Shown: positions 1 through 11,122 of the stretch, in pieces
Position numbering within the stretch: the stretch's first letter is position 1
Layout of the letters: every line of letters starts with the position of its first letter
DNA from: Bullera alba
Taxonomy: Eukaryota > Basidiomycota > Tremellomycetes > Tremellales > Bulleraceae
Direction of reading: 5' to 3'
Length of the DNA: 64,000 bases
Assembly (NCBI GenBank): GCA_001600095.1
Contig: BCIX01000007.1
Span: 744,001 to 808,000, forward strand
Notes under the pieces: generated by a model
Databases searched by the model: none
Seen by the model: the letters and a program-made list of their open reading frames with translations, nothing else
What the model was told of the DNA's origin: nothing
Translations under genes and position numbers: made by a program

Positions 1-871
1 TGTATAGTCTCGAAAACAAAGACCAAACCTTGCGTACCGGCCGGGCCCATTTGGCCTGGAACACCGGACGAGGCACGACGGAAGTCTGAGGCAGAGATGG
101 ATGCTGCTGCGAGGATGACTGGGAGTGATGGCGGATGCAATGACATCGTTGGCGTTGCTGATGTTGACACGGTAGTTCATCATTGCAGCAACTCACTCCT
201 CGACGACGACGAAAAAGAGTACGACAAGTCTCTACACATACACAGACATACACACTCCTTCTACCCCGCGTACCAATCTTCCGGAACCAGGGCGACCAGG
301 TCCGATCAGTCGATCAACCGATCGCATCAACATCTGAAACGAAAAACCGAAGAAGGCGGACACACGACCAATCCGTCTACATAGGTGAGTAAGAGTCCGA
401 GCCTGTCCGAGCTGCAGCTCAGCATCCATCCCACTCCGCATCCATCGTCGCCAAGGAACGATGCATAGCCGTCTCGCACACGAGCACTCCTTCATCTCCT
501 CGTCGGTCTTCCTCGCACCCCTCGCGTTTCAGGCCGTATATTTCAAAGCCACCCAGTCTAGGCAGACTTGGCCATGACACCTCGCGCTGCGAGCGCAAAG
601 GACCAGCGTGTCAAGGCCCCTCGTCGAGGGGTCCCCGGGGGGACTGGAGGCTCGACATTACCTTTGCTATACCGCGGAAGGATGTTGACAACCGGCGAAT
701 GGGTCAGCTGATCACTTTTTCCCCCCTTGGCTAGGCGGATCGAAAGGCTAGAAGCTCGATCATCTGACCGAAACGAAACGCGACACGGAGACGAATCGCG
801 AACAAAGCAATACTAGGACAAACGATCTCAGGACGGCAGTTCGAGAACCAAACAAATAGTGGCGAAGTCCA
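1..871. other. Upstream region without a convincing gene
   Basis: Several short overlapping ORFs occur here, but none has splice support or a recognisable domain. The stretch just before 872 is A/C-rich and probably is the promoter and 5' leader of the next plus-strand gene. Confidence 0.4.
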
Positions 872-2691
872 ATGGCTCAACTGTCAGCTTCGACAGAAGC
901 CACTTCGGCCAGGAGCTCACCAACCTTGACATCAAATACCAACCCGCTAGACCTCACCCGAACGTCGTCGCACGAGTGGAACTCTCTGAAACGCTCTCCA
1001 CCGGTTTTGGCCCCAGTATACACCGGTTCCAGCCCGTCGAACGAACCGGAGTTTGACGTCTTTGCCGTGAGTCTGCCTCCTTGCATTGTGCGCAGTGTGA
1101 CTGACGACTGGCAGAAACCATCGCCCAGATTCGCAGGAAAGCTGTCCAACATTAGATCGTTAGGGAATATGCGTTCAAAGTCCAAAGAGCAGGAGGAAGC
1201 CAGGCGGGCAAACTTGGCAAACGAAAGAGAAGAGGCATTGCGAAGAAGCGGTCTAGTCAAGGCCACCAGGTGAGCAGAAGTCCTCTCGTTCACTCCTGTG
1301 CTTGTACTGACGATATCAGTCGCCGGTCCCCAGAGCAAACGACCACACCGCTACCCTCGCAAAAACGTCCATCGCCTAGTCGAGCCGGCAGCTCGAGCTC
1401 GGGTGGATTCTCAAACTTCTTCAAGAGACTTACTGGCAGATCAACCAAGATCTCGCCTACACCTGCTGTTGGCCCCCGGTCTCCGTCTGCCGATAGCGCC
1501 AAACCGCCGTTCGTCGCTTCCACCTCGTACTCTGGTTCCAGCAATGACAGGGATTACCACACTGTCCGACCTGTTTTGAACGCCAGGACCCCCTCGGCCC
1601 CCATCACCATGACTCTGCCTGCGGGCAGGGCACCGGCGAGGTTGGCTCGACTCGACATTCCTGATAGATCAACAATTAGCGACTTTGGACCGATGTCGGC
1701 ACCTGCAGCTCCAGAGCTGGCACAGATACTCCCCGGTCCCACCCCAATCATACCGCTACCGCCTATCCCTCAGTCAAGACCTCAATCGTCGCGGAAGGCC
1801 TCTATCAGCGGGTCTATTGTCAGCGTCGACGCCACGTGTGTACCATTGCCGCCTTCGCTCCCGGGATCGCCGGTGTTGTCAGCCGCGGAGATGACAGATG
1901 ATGTGGAAGTCCAGGCCAAAGATGCAGAGGAGGAATCTACGCTAGGATACCTCCAACCGAGGGAAGAGGAGGTGGATCAGGTAGACAACTTTGATCCGAC
2001 ATTACAACAAGGCGATCTCGTCAACGACATCAACGATCTTCCCCTGCTCGAACGATCCACCACGAGCGAGGACAGCGAAAAGGATGATGTGGTGCAGGAA
2101 TTATCCCCCGTTCGATCCAACAGATTGACCATTCCAGAAGCGGACAATCTAGCTGCTGTGGACGGTGGCATGCCCGATACTCCAATCACCATCACCTCGT
2201 CCGAAGACCACGAACAGCTCGTGACGCCAATCATGGCCAAGCCCGTCGACTTATACCCCGCGACATCCGCTCCGACCGCTTTGCGACCTGTTGGCGAGGA
2301 CGAGGAGGAGGAAGGGGATGAGATCAAGCCGTTGTCCCCTACAACTGCTCCAAAGAGCCCTGTGGGAAGTAGTGTCTCAAAGGGCGGATCACAGCCTGGT
2401 GGGGGTTTGGGCAGGAAGTCTAGTAAATGGAGACAATCGATCCAAAACCTTTCCGCAGTCGCCAGCAAGGGTTCCGCCGGAGGAGGAGGGAGAAAGGTCT
2501 CGGCTGGTAGAGAACCAGTGTACAAGGAACCACCGACATCGTACGATGCGTATGTCGCCCATCAAACTCGTATCGCCAACAATAGGATCAGTTGCCAGCC
2601 GACAATCCACACCACGGCGACGTTGGACGCAGAGCTGAGAGAGATCAAGGATAAAGATCAGGCCCACCTCGTCGAGACCTTCTTCATGTAA
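872..2691 (+). CDS. Ser/Pro-rich protein of unknown function
   Basis: Three exons (872-1066, 1115-1269, 1320-2691) join in phase to about 573 residues. Both introns have GTGAG donors and CAG acceptors (48 and 50 nt). The protein is dominated by Ser, Pro and Thr, with a basic stretch near residue 140 (GFSNFFKRLTGR) and acidic runs (EDEEEEGDE) in the second half, so it is probably largely disordered. I recognise no catalytic domain. Such composition is common in fungal signalling or scaffold proteins, but no function is assigned. The start is the second of two nearby ATGs because only this frame runs through all three exons. The first intron is 48 nt with no stop, so retaining it would add 16 residues. 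Confidence 0.7.
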
Positions 2692-3191
2692 GGCGAAGGC
2701 GAGGAGAGTGGGGTGTCGGGTGTCGAACGTGAGGAGACCGTTCAGGCTTGGACTGAGGAGTGGAGGATGCGGGGTTGATGATCTGGAAATCTGGGAATTT
2801 GGGAATCTGTCAAAGGGAAGCCTGTCGAATGGGAGTGTGTGTACTCGAGTACACCTGTTGTACCATAGTCGGAACGTGTAAGAACAAGTCAATCTCAATG
2901 GGAATCCAATGCATATGCAGCCTCTTCCGATCAGTGTGTTGTACCGTCGACCTGCGCAGCGGGTCGTGATACCCTCGCGACACTAAAGTCACAGAGATCC
3001 TGGACAGCGAGGCGCGCATGAGTCAACCATGAGCTCACGACCACTATGTATCTGTATCACGTCGCACTATCACGTCGCACCTGAAGATCTCGTCGCAACC
3101 TGTCTTGAACCGCATCGAAAAGCGTTCATGGCCACCCACCCGACGACCCGTCCTCCGATTCTCCCGACGACGACCATGCTTACATGTCATC
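2692..3191. other. Intergenic, convergent
   Basis: About 500 bp between the stop of the Ser/Pro-rich gene and the old C-terminal end of the F-box-like copy 1. No gene seen. The region presumably holds both 3' ends. Confidence 0.4.
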
Positions 3192-3356
3192 CTAGGCATT
3201 GTGCCGCATCGTGATCGATCTCCGCTTGTAATGGTCCTCCTCTGCCTCGATGAGCAGCTCGGCGTTATACGCAGGAAAATAAAATTGAATCAAGGGTAAA
3301 GCGAAAAACTCTCCGAGCGAGATCTTCTCCACCCTGTTGACAAGGTTGTCGACGAG
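3192..3356 (-). pseudogene. Relic C-terminal tail of F-box-like copy 1
   Basis: After the TAA at 3359-3357 the same frame is open for 54 codons and ends at 3192. Its translation aligns with the last part of copy 2 (for example LVDNLVNRV against LVDNLVDRV, and SITMRH in both). This is sequence that was coding before the stop arose or, less likely, is reached by stop readthrough. Confidence 0.7.
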
Positions 3357-4451
3357 TTAGTCGTGATTGGGTATTGGAATGTGTATCGGAGTCTCAGCGA
3401 GCGGCGTCTCCCTGACACTATCCCAGTCGTGGTTCTGCTCCTGGTAGCCAGCCAAGACTACCTTGTATCCCTCCTCTACCAGGAAGAGGAGCGTTTTTTT
3501 TAGTAGGGAGAGGTCAAGCCCTTCCTGGAAGAGGTGGAGCACGACCTCAGCAAGGTCAGGATAAACCGCGCGTAGTTGGGATCTCCTCTCCGCGGCGGGG
3601 ACTTCCATTTGTGGTGCGAGTGAATCGTAAAAGGTTTGCCAAGTCGAGACGAGCCTGGTGACATGTGGTCTGGTGATGTTGGACCCTCCCTCGCTCACCG
3701 AAGGTGGTCTCATTGTTGGGTTCAAGCGCGCGGCCGGCAGGCTTAAACCACTTACGTCCAAGACAGTGCTGGGGCGCAAATCTGGGATCCTAGCCATGAA
3801 CTTGGCTATCACCTCGAGCAGCTTCTGGTTTTCTTCGTATCTCGTCTCCTCGTACTCGTCTTCGTGGTCGGAATCCTCATCATAATAGAAGGCCGCATCC
3901 ATGTCGCTGTATCGGACCAGGAGTGGGTCGAGGTCCACAGCTTGCACTCTTGTGAAAGAGCAGGCGCTGAGATCGTAGTTGGTCGCCTCGGGGTAAATCT
4001 CGGGTGCGATAACAAATGCTCGAGCGTGCGACAGATACTCGGCCTGTCGCGGTGTTGGAGTTCCGTGATTAACCCGATTCCTCCCATCCTTCAGGTACCA
4101 GCCTGAGGCATCCAGGTTGACCTTCCTGTACAATTTCTGGGCGGAGGCGGCGTCAAAGAACCGATTCACCATGCTGATTTGCCGAAGGGTTTCCCCGTTG
4201 CAATACTCGAGGACAAGTCCCATTATCTCCGGGCTCTCGAGCACGCTGCGCCTCGCGGGCATTAGGTTCAGAAGTGGTGACGGTGCGGTGTACCGAGCGC
4301 CTGCACTTGTACCCGAGTTCTCTGAGGCGTTCATCTGAGCGAGTGTCAGTCTTCGACTCTTCGTAAGGCGTCAGGCCGGACTCTCAGTCCTGAAACTCAC
4401 ACGCTCGGTAGCGGCAGTGGCGCGCGTGACACGTCTGGATTTCGGAACCAT
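3357..4451 (-). CDS. F-box-like protein, tandem copy 1, truncated by a premature stop
   Basis: Exon 1 is 4451-4401 (17 codons), a 66-nt GTGAGT...CAG intron follows, and exon 2 is 4334-3357, giving about 342 residues. The N-terminal third has an F-box-like pattern (LESPEIMGLVLEYC, then LRQISMVNRFF and LYRKV), so it may be an SCF ubiquitin-ligase adaptor; the rest is a lineage-specific domain shared with copies 2 and 3 (conserved VVLAGYQEQNHD). Translation stops at a TAA at 3359-3357. The same frame continues open to a TAG at 3194-3192, and that tail (LVDNLVNRVEKISL, then ITMRH) is clearly homologous to the C-terminus of copy 2, which has Gln at the stop position. Copy 1 is therefore a nonsense-truncated paralogue. 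Whether the short form is stable cannot be seen. Confidence 0.65.
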
Positions 4452-4513
4452 CTCTGCTTCGCGACGGGCCGATTCGTCTGTTGTTTAGATGGTGAATATG
4501 TAGTGCTGGCTTT

Positions 4514-4567
4514 GCTGAATGTACGGGACGATATGAGCTGGCTGAATGTACGGGACGATATGAGCTG
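4514..4567. repeat. Perfect 27-bp tandem duplication
   Basis: The unit begins gctgaatgtacgggacgata and occurs twice back to back (4514-4540 and 4541-4567) with no mismatch. It lies about 60 bp upstream of the start codon of F-box-like copy 1, in its presumed promoter or leader. Confidence 0.9.
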
Positions 4568-5238
4568 GCACCGTGGTACCGCGAGGCGCTTCACGTGGTG
4601 ATAGCTTCCGTCTTTGTTACCGCGGCACCGCTTGAGATTCGAAGGTGCAGTCGTGGCAGTCTAGGTCAACCATCCATCTTTCTATCTCAGCATCAGCTAG
4701 CTCATCGATCAACGTTCAACGATCAACGTTCAACGTTCAACCCCGTCTCGAAGTGCAAACTATATAGAAAAGGTTGAGGGGTATTTTACGCTCTTTCGCG
4801 CACAAGACATCTTCTAGACAGGCCTATCTGTCGAAAACTCCGGTAGGCATACAATTTTGCTCCCCACCCGGATTAGGCGCCCACCGAGGCAATCTATCTC
4901 AGCTGGGTGCCCTCAGAGTCCAGACGCTGGGATCGTGGGACCTGGGTCAAGGCAGATTTCCGTTCCGCTATATCTTTGTTCACAAGAGGTCGTTTTGGCT
5001 GATCAACGCCATGAACTAATTCGTGGACGAGACATCACGTGTCAAATGCGATACATGCGACCAGCTGTTTGAGAGACAGCACAACAGCAAAAGATTGCTC
5101 CCAACAACAATCGCCTTGACATCCTCAAGTCCTCTCCGATCGGTCATGTGTCACTTGAAAGAGCGCTCACCACTTCTCGTCCAATCTGCCTGACAATCCT
5201 GCGCTTTTGGGCGCGTGGAAACCAATCCTGGCATCTCA
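4568..5238. other. Spacer between F-box-like copies 1 and 2
   Basis: No gene seen. It contains short direct repeats of an ATCAACGTTCAAC-type word at about 4707-4742. It serves as promoter of copy 1 and 3' region of copy 2. Confidence 0.4.
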
Positions 5239-6484
5239 CTAATGCGTCCCGGGGGCCTTCGAGGTGTGACGCATCGTAATAGATTGATTGCGGTAGAAAT
5301 CCTCCTCGTATTCGATGAGACGATCAGCTTCACCGTCAAGCTGATACCTTCGAACATAGGGCAGAGCGTAGAACTCCCTGAGAGACATTTTGTGGACCCT
5401 GTCGACTAGATTATCGACTAGTTGGTCGAGTTTCGGCCCCGGCTCGGGTCCCTCGTTCCTCGCGAGTAGCGCCTTCTTGACCTGCTCCTTGTCGTGATTC
5501 TGTTCTTGATAACCCGCCAGAACCACCTTGTACCCCATCTCCACGAGAGCAAGTAGGGTCACCAGTAGGACGCGGTCGAACTCGTACTGCATGAGGGGTA
5601 TGACTACCTCCGACAGGTTGGGATAGTAGGCTTGAAGGTGGGTCTTCCTCTCCTCAGTGGTAGGGGGTCTTTCTATCTCCGGACCCACTGCTCTCGCCAG
5701 GACGTAGGTATGCGTGACGAGCCTAGTGGCATGACGGTTGACGATGTCGGTACGTCCCTCGCCCTCTGAGAGTGCCGAGAGTGGGTCGTATCCCTGTTCG
5801 ACCCACCTGACAGGAATGGTTGTGCCGGATTTGTCGACCACAGTGCCCGGGCGAAGATCAGGACACTTGGCCATGTTGTCGGCTATGAGCTCGGCGAGCT
5901 TCCGATCGTCATTGAATCTGTCCTCGTTGATAGCGGTACCGTCGTACTCGTCGTTTCTGGGTGTATAGTCGTAGTCGTCGGGTGTAGTCACCACATACGG
6001 CTCATATTCCACGACTTCGACTCCGGCGAAGGAGCACGAACTCAAGTCGTATGTGATCGGTTCGGGGTGGATAGACAAAGCTCGAGCGTGAGACAGATAT
6101 TTGATCTGCTGGGGTGACGGAGTTGAGTAAGGAGTTGGCAAGCCATTACACCACCAGCCCGAAGCACTCAGAGTGACCTTCCTGTACATCCTCGGAGCCG
6201 TAGCTGCTTCCAGTCGTGGGTTCGCGGTGCTGATCCGTCGAAGGGTCTCCGCATCGCAGTGTTCGAAGACGACTTCAAGCAGATCCGGGGTCTCGAGGGC
6301 GTTGTGCGTTGCGGAAGCTTCGTCCGATTGCTGGGTGGGTACGGTGGCTGGATCGGATGCATCCGGGGTCCTTGTCTGAGTACGGATCAGTCTTCGCACA
6401 AGGACGCGTCTTCTACGAGTCATTAAGACTCACTGTTTCGACCTTAGCCGTGTTATGCAGGAGACTCTCATCCTTAGGTGACAT
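5239..6484 (-). CDS. F-box-like protein, tandem copy 2, intact
   Basis: Exon 1 is 6484-6434 (17 codons, starting MSPKDES), a 58-nt GTGAGT...CAG intron follows, and exon 2 is 6375-5239, giving about 395 residues. The exon 1 length and intron position match copy 1 exactly, which is why I prefer this start to an ATG inside the intron. The F-box-like N-terminus (LETPDLLEVVFEHC, LRRISTANPR, MYRKV) is followed by the lineage-specific domain with VVLAGYQEQNHD and a complete C-terminal tail (DQLVDNLVDRVHK). F-box proteins usually bind Skp1 and present substrates to an SCF ligase; that role is inferred from the N-terminal pattern only. This is the only copy of the three with an uninterrupted frame. 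Confidence 0.7.
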
Positions 6485-7909
6485 TTTTATCTGTTGCGGG
6501 AGGCGAGCTTTGTCGATGTCGTCTTCTGCGACTAGAGGTTGACCTTCGCTGATCTTCTCGTAGCTGAAGCTTCAAGAGGATACCCGTACTGGCACTGGGC
6601 GATATATACTGAGTCTGCGAGACGACCATCATGCTATCCGGGTCGCGCCAGGAACCAAGATCCCGTCTTCGTCCAAAAGCCGCAGAAGCTCATCGCCACA
6701 GCCCAATCCAGCACAGCACTGAGATCTGAGACATAGGAGATCAGCTTGAGAGTAGCGTATATCTTAGATGATACGTACAGTACAAGGAGCGGCCTGGAGC
6801 GGCGAGATCTCGCTTCGCCGGGATCTGGGATCTGGAGCGAAGCAATCTGAGGATCTGGAGGTCCGGATGCCTGCCTCTACACCTCTCTACACTCAGCGTA
6901 TTGGAATAGGGTCGAAGCGCAGGACATTTCAGCGGGAGGCAGAGGACATCTGATGGTACGGGTAGATCCCGCATGATCCAGGTCTGAGGCAGACTGGTTC
7001 TGCCCTGGTATATATTTTTCCTCACAAGCAGCAGCTTTGACAGACCTAAAAAGAAGTTCGGGCTAGGCTCACGCACGTAGCCTGCCTGGATTGTGTAGGC
7101 ATCTCAAGATGGTCCCTTGGGAGCCTTTTAGGCCAGTTTTAGGCCGACTTTAGGCCGACTTTAGGGCTGGCTCGGTTCGCTCCTCGGAGTTGATGGATGA
7201 TCATGCAGGCAGAGAGATCCAGGAGATGTGACCTACATCAGAACTGAGACGCTGTCCAGGACAGCCCACGACACCGTTTTATACCAACTTTTCGCAAGCA
7301 ATGTCTCATGCATTCGCATAGTATGGTACAAGTCGTACATCTTGCACCCGAAATGTAGTTCACGGGACGGAATCCGTATCCTCTGGTCGATGATCGACCG
7401 ATATACTGGCCGCCATCCTGGCCTCTACATGCACTCTTCCGCCGGCCAGCAATTTTGATGTCTTCACGTCACCCCATCGATCGTTCACAGCGCAGTCTCC
7501 ATTCCGGCTATTGTCGCCGTCGGTGTCCGATTGCCTTGGTCCCTCGGTGACTGTTTGAGACTTGCCCCGGAGAGGTCGAGTTGGCGTGTTAGGGCCTGGG
7601 AAGACGGCACGAGAAGGGGTCTTCGGATGGCTGTTGCGGACGTTGTGAGGGGCTAGACTGGAGAGGCAAGCATGAGTCAGTCCGTGGCTGATTCAGAGAT
7701 CGATAGTGCTTACGAACAGATGTGGCCGATGCACCATGTTTACGACAACACCTTCTCATCTCTGTTCCCTTAAACGTCCCCAGGGCGGGTCAATCTCGCG
7801 TCGAGAAACTGCGCATTACTACGTCTTCGAGCCCAGCCATGAAGCCCGCCTTAGCGGACGGTGATTGTCGACTACCTCCTCGGATGCTGTGTCCTTGTGC
7901 GCAATGGTC
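6485..7909. other. 1.4-kb spacer between F-box-like copies 2 and 3
   Basis: No credible gene. At about 7127-7165 an 11-bp word (TTTAGGCCGAC and close variants) is repeated about four times. ORFs here are short, unspliced and unlike known proteins. Confidence 0.4.
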
Positions 7910-9009
7910 CTAGGACTCGTCATGCGGCATGGTCGACTGCTCGCCGCCCCAGGACCGGCACCAGTGTTCCTCCCGTTCGAACTCTCCGTCGTACGGCTCA
8001 CACACCAGAGCGGAGATTCGGCCATTTGGCGAAGCCCGATAGTTCTTTAGAGAGGTTTTGTGTACCCTGTCAACGAGGTTATCGACAAGCTTGTCGAGGT
8101 CCGGCCTTGCCTCGTGGTCGAGCGCGAGCACCATTTTCTTAACATGTTCCCTATGGCGATTCCGTTCCTGATATCCGGCGAGGACTACCTTGTAGCCGTT
8201 ATCGACGAGGGCAAGTAGCATCTCCAGGAATTTGTAGCCAAAGACTCTGTCGTCCTGTAAGAAGACTATCTCCGATAGGTTGGGGTAGAAGGATTTCAGG
8301 AGTTGTTTCACCCCGACTGCAGCAGCCGCAGCGGCATCAACCAACCTTGCGATTGATGCGTTGTTTGGTAAATCATGCCTTGTGACGAGCCTGGTCGCAT
8401 GATGGTTGACGGAGTCAGAGCTCACTTCGTCCTCTGTGGGTGGAACAACCATCACACCTGCTCGATTGACGGGGATGGTTATACCCCACTCGTCTACGAT
8501 GGTGCTGGGTCGTAAATTCGGACACTTGGCCATGTTTACGGCCACCTGTTTGGCTTCCATCTTTTCGTCGTTGAAAATGGTTTCCGGGTCGGTGTCACTA
8601 TCATAACCGGGCGCTGTGCCCATCGCAATCGGAAAGTCGATTCCTACGACTTCCACTCCCGCAAAAGAGCATGAGCTTACATCGCAGACGAGCTCGGTGT
8701 AAGTCATTAATAAAGCTCGAGTGGAAGATAGGTACTTGATCTGTCGCGGTGTTGGTGCTCTATTATTGGTTCCGATACCGAAACCCATCCATCCAAAGTG
8801 GTCAGATACAGGCACCTGTACATCCTTGGCGCAGAGGCGTCTTCGAAGAACCGGTTGACCAAGCTCAAGCGATACATGGCGGACGCGTAGCAGTGTGAAA
8901 AGATGACATCGAGCAATTCCGGACTTCCAAGTACCCTGCGCCTGGCGGAATCCTCCGGCTCGACCTCTGCGATGCCGATGTGCGCGTCATTGCTGGTCTT
9001 CGAAGCCAT
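7910..9009 (-). pseudogene. F-box-like protein, tandem copy 3, frameshifted
   Basis: Two overlapping frames together encode one F-box-like homologue: 9009 to about 8790 (LGSPELLDVIFSHC, LSLVNRFFEDASAPRMYR) and about 8810-7910 (RAPTPRQIKYLSSTRA through LVDNLVDRVHK). The switch falls at GGATGGATGGG near 8785. Relative to copy 2 it looks like a net one-base loss. An alternative is a 56-nt GT...AG intron ending just before AGCACC, which also restores the frame (MYR-APTPRQ), but its donor is poor and it would delete a conserved block. The expected 17-codon first exon upstream (before the GTGAGT at about 9074) holds an in-frame TAG. The C-terminal tail also diverges after NGRIS. I read this as a decaying copy. 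Confidence 0.6.
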
Positions 9010-9695
9010 CGTCTAATGGCAAGTGAGTACGGTCATTCACTGTGGATACAATGTAACATGAACGAGGACTCACCAGTGAGGTCTAGAAGTCGACGGGAGC
9101 GGACGAGGGGCGTGATGGTCGATGTTCTCGGAAATTCTGAGGGAGACGCTGCCAGATACAAGTTTCAGACTCGATACATGGAAGGGATGCCAAGTCAGTC
9201 GGACGGTCGATGATGGATTGCCGATGGATGACTTGGCCGCTCGAGACTTGCTCGAGAGTCGAGGCTGCTTCAGCTCCACTTACTTCATGCTGTCCACGAC
9301 CGGCTACTGTAGATCCAGGTAGGCATGCGCTACGGTCAGTGTCTGTGAGCCTAAGCGGTAAGTCCCCGGTCGTTTACAGGCGCGTTCAGTCGCGCCTGCA
9401 GCGCCCGGTGGAGGTCGTCGGGCTCGGTGCACGGTGCTTCGTGGCTCGTTGCCAGACGCGTTCGAGACGCAGCTCTTCACCATGTTCCACTCACACGATT
9501 TCGAGAGTCTCCTTGAACTATAGCACTTGTACTCTAGCCTCTTGACAGACGTGGGCAGTGCTTACTGTGTTCTTCTACGTCCCGAGAGCGAGGTCCGAGA
9601 AGTACCCATAACTCCTCCTGTCACAAACTAGACCAAGAACCCAGACATTCTTCCCGAACGTTCAACGTAGTACTTCTTCGCTTCGCTCGGCAACA
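9010..9695. other. Upstream of F-box-like copy 3
   Basis: Contains a plausible relic 5' intron of copy 3 (donor GTGAGT near 9074, acceptor TAG near 9013, minus strand). The exon before it carries an in-frame stop. No other gene seen. Confidence 0.35.
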
Positions 9696-10444
9696 ATGAT
9701 GGAAGCCGACCCCTACGAGCCGGGAAAATTCTGGTGTCCCTGTACGAAATGCCAGCATGACTCGTTTGGGAAACCTGGCAAGTATATAAATGTGCGCACT
9801 GCCCAGAATCATAGGCAAAAAGTCTGCGAACGCATGGGATACGACGCTCCAAAGCCAGGAGTCGACTTCTTCGACATCAAAAACCCTCGACGTCTAGATC
9901 TTTCACTTCATGCGGTCCCTCCTTCCTCAGCGGACATGCCGGTGGATCCAGTCGTTTCAGCTGAGCCAAAATCATCTGGTGAGCAGTGTGCGAAAAGTCA
10001 AATATCTTGCTCGAGAGCTAATGAGCAGGCTCGCACAAACGCACTATTTCTGCGATATCGACTTCGACCAGTGGACGGCACTCCCCTCCGCCTTCGTACA
10101 CATCTCCTGTTGCTCCCGCAGATGGTCTTCGCATCGCAGGTGCCCCTGTCATCAGCAAGCCGGGAACCGACCGTGGCTAGGTTGATCAAGACCCGCCACC
10201 TCCGCCACCCCCGCTCGATCTCGATGACGCAGATTGGCAGATGCGGATGTACGACTGGTGGGTAGAGCACAAGTTGTCGGCAGAATTCTGGGATGGACTG
10301 CGTGATTTGCTCAGGGAGAAGGATATTGAACTTTGGTCGCGGCAGCGGCTGAAGCGGCTGAAAGAGCGTTCGACAAAGGCGAACGAGGGTCTACCTGCGT
10401 CCGGATCGATCTCCGTGACTACGGAGTTAAAAGCACCCTCTTGA
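9696..10444 (+). mobile_element. Degenerate DNA-transposon ORF, possibly CACTA/En-Spm-like
   Basis: The first frame (9696-9980) begins MMEADPYEPGKFWCPCTKC and has a CPC-x2-C cluster with downstream His and Cys, like the transposase-associated zinc-binding segment in CACTA-type elements. Further coding-like pieces follow in other frames: a Pro-rich segment with DGLRIAGAPVISKP, then PPPPPLDLDDADWQ leading into MYDWWVEHKLSAEFWDGLRD up to 10444. No single set of canonical introns joins all pieces, so the element looks frameshifted and dead. No terminal inverted repeats were identified. The family is an inference from motif layout; a spliced host gene of unknown type is the alternative. Confidence 0.4.
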
Positions 10445-11122
10445 GTGCCGACCACGGGACGGCACTGGAGGAGAGATCAGGGGACAGTCGTAAGTTGCTG
10501 AGTTGAGCGGGATCAATGGAATTTGGACGAGCCAGGACGCAGACTGTGATTGCGGCGCAAGAGATGGTCGGACACGACTGGCGAGGTCGTGAGCCACATA
10601 GTGCTACCAAATGAGCGCACGGAGACGCCTATGACACGTGCCCAACGCGCGACGTATGGCCGACTGGCCGTACTTGGTTGCAAGGGATGCAAGCAGGAGG
10701 AGGCTTTGTCCGGGTGTCCGAGGGCTGTAGGATGACCGTAAAGGAGAAGAACACCATCTTGCTTTTGAAGATATCTATGCGCCTAGAGATGAGGTCCCCT
10801 CGTGTATTGATCGAGTACTCGTACTGTGATTATGTACACTGGATATTACTCCTCTACCAGATGAATCACAGTTCTCGTATTGGGCTGAGATGATCGATGA
10901 TGCGCATTGCACTGGTAAGCTGAACACCAGCCCCACGGCCGACGGACCGGGCCGTGGGCCGTAGTTACGCTTATGCACTGGTGGAGGTTGGACCAGTGCA
11001 AAGGTTGCTTGCTCTGTTTCTGTGTCGTCCTCTGAAACTCCTTCTTCTTCTTTGACGTTCATCAAGTCCGTCAAAGGGTCCACTCAATCACGACCACTAT
11101 CGCTACCATCCTGCTCTCCGTC
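10445..11122. other. Intergenic, upstream of the prenylcysteine oxidase gene
   Basis: No gene with support. Near 10935-10970 the sequence GGCCGACGGACCGGGCCGTGGGCC forms an imperfect GC-rich inverted repeat. It includes the promoter of the next gene. Confidence 0.35.

Noticed and set aside
97..495. Overlapping ORFs of 69-95 codons near the left edge
   Set aside because: No domain, no splice signals in phase, composition unlike the real genes; they overlap on both strands.
1977..2525. 182-codon minus-strand ORF inside the Ser/Pro-rich gene
   Set aside because: It is the antisense shadow of exon 3, whose low-complexity codons keep the other frame open.
10775..11083. 102-codon minus-strand ORF with an acidic segment
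   Set aside because: No domain, no splice support, and it covers the promoter of the prenylcysteine oxidase gene.
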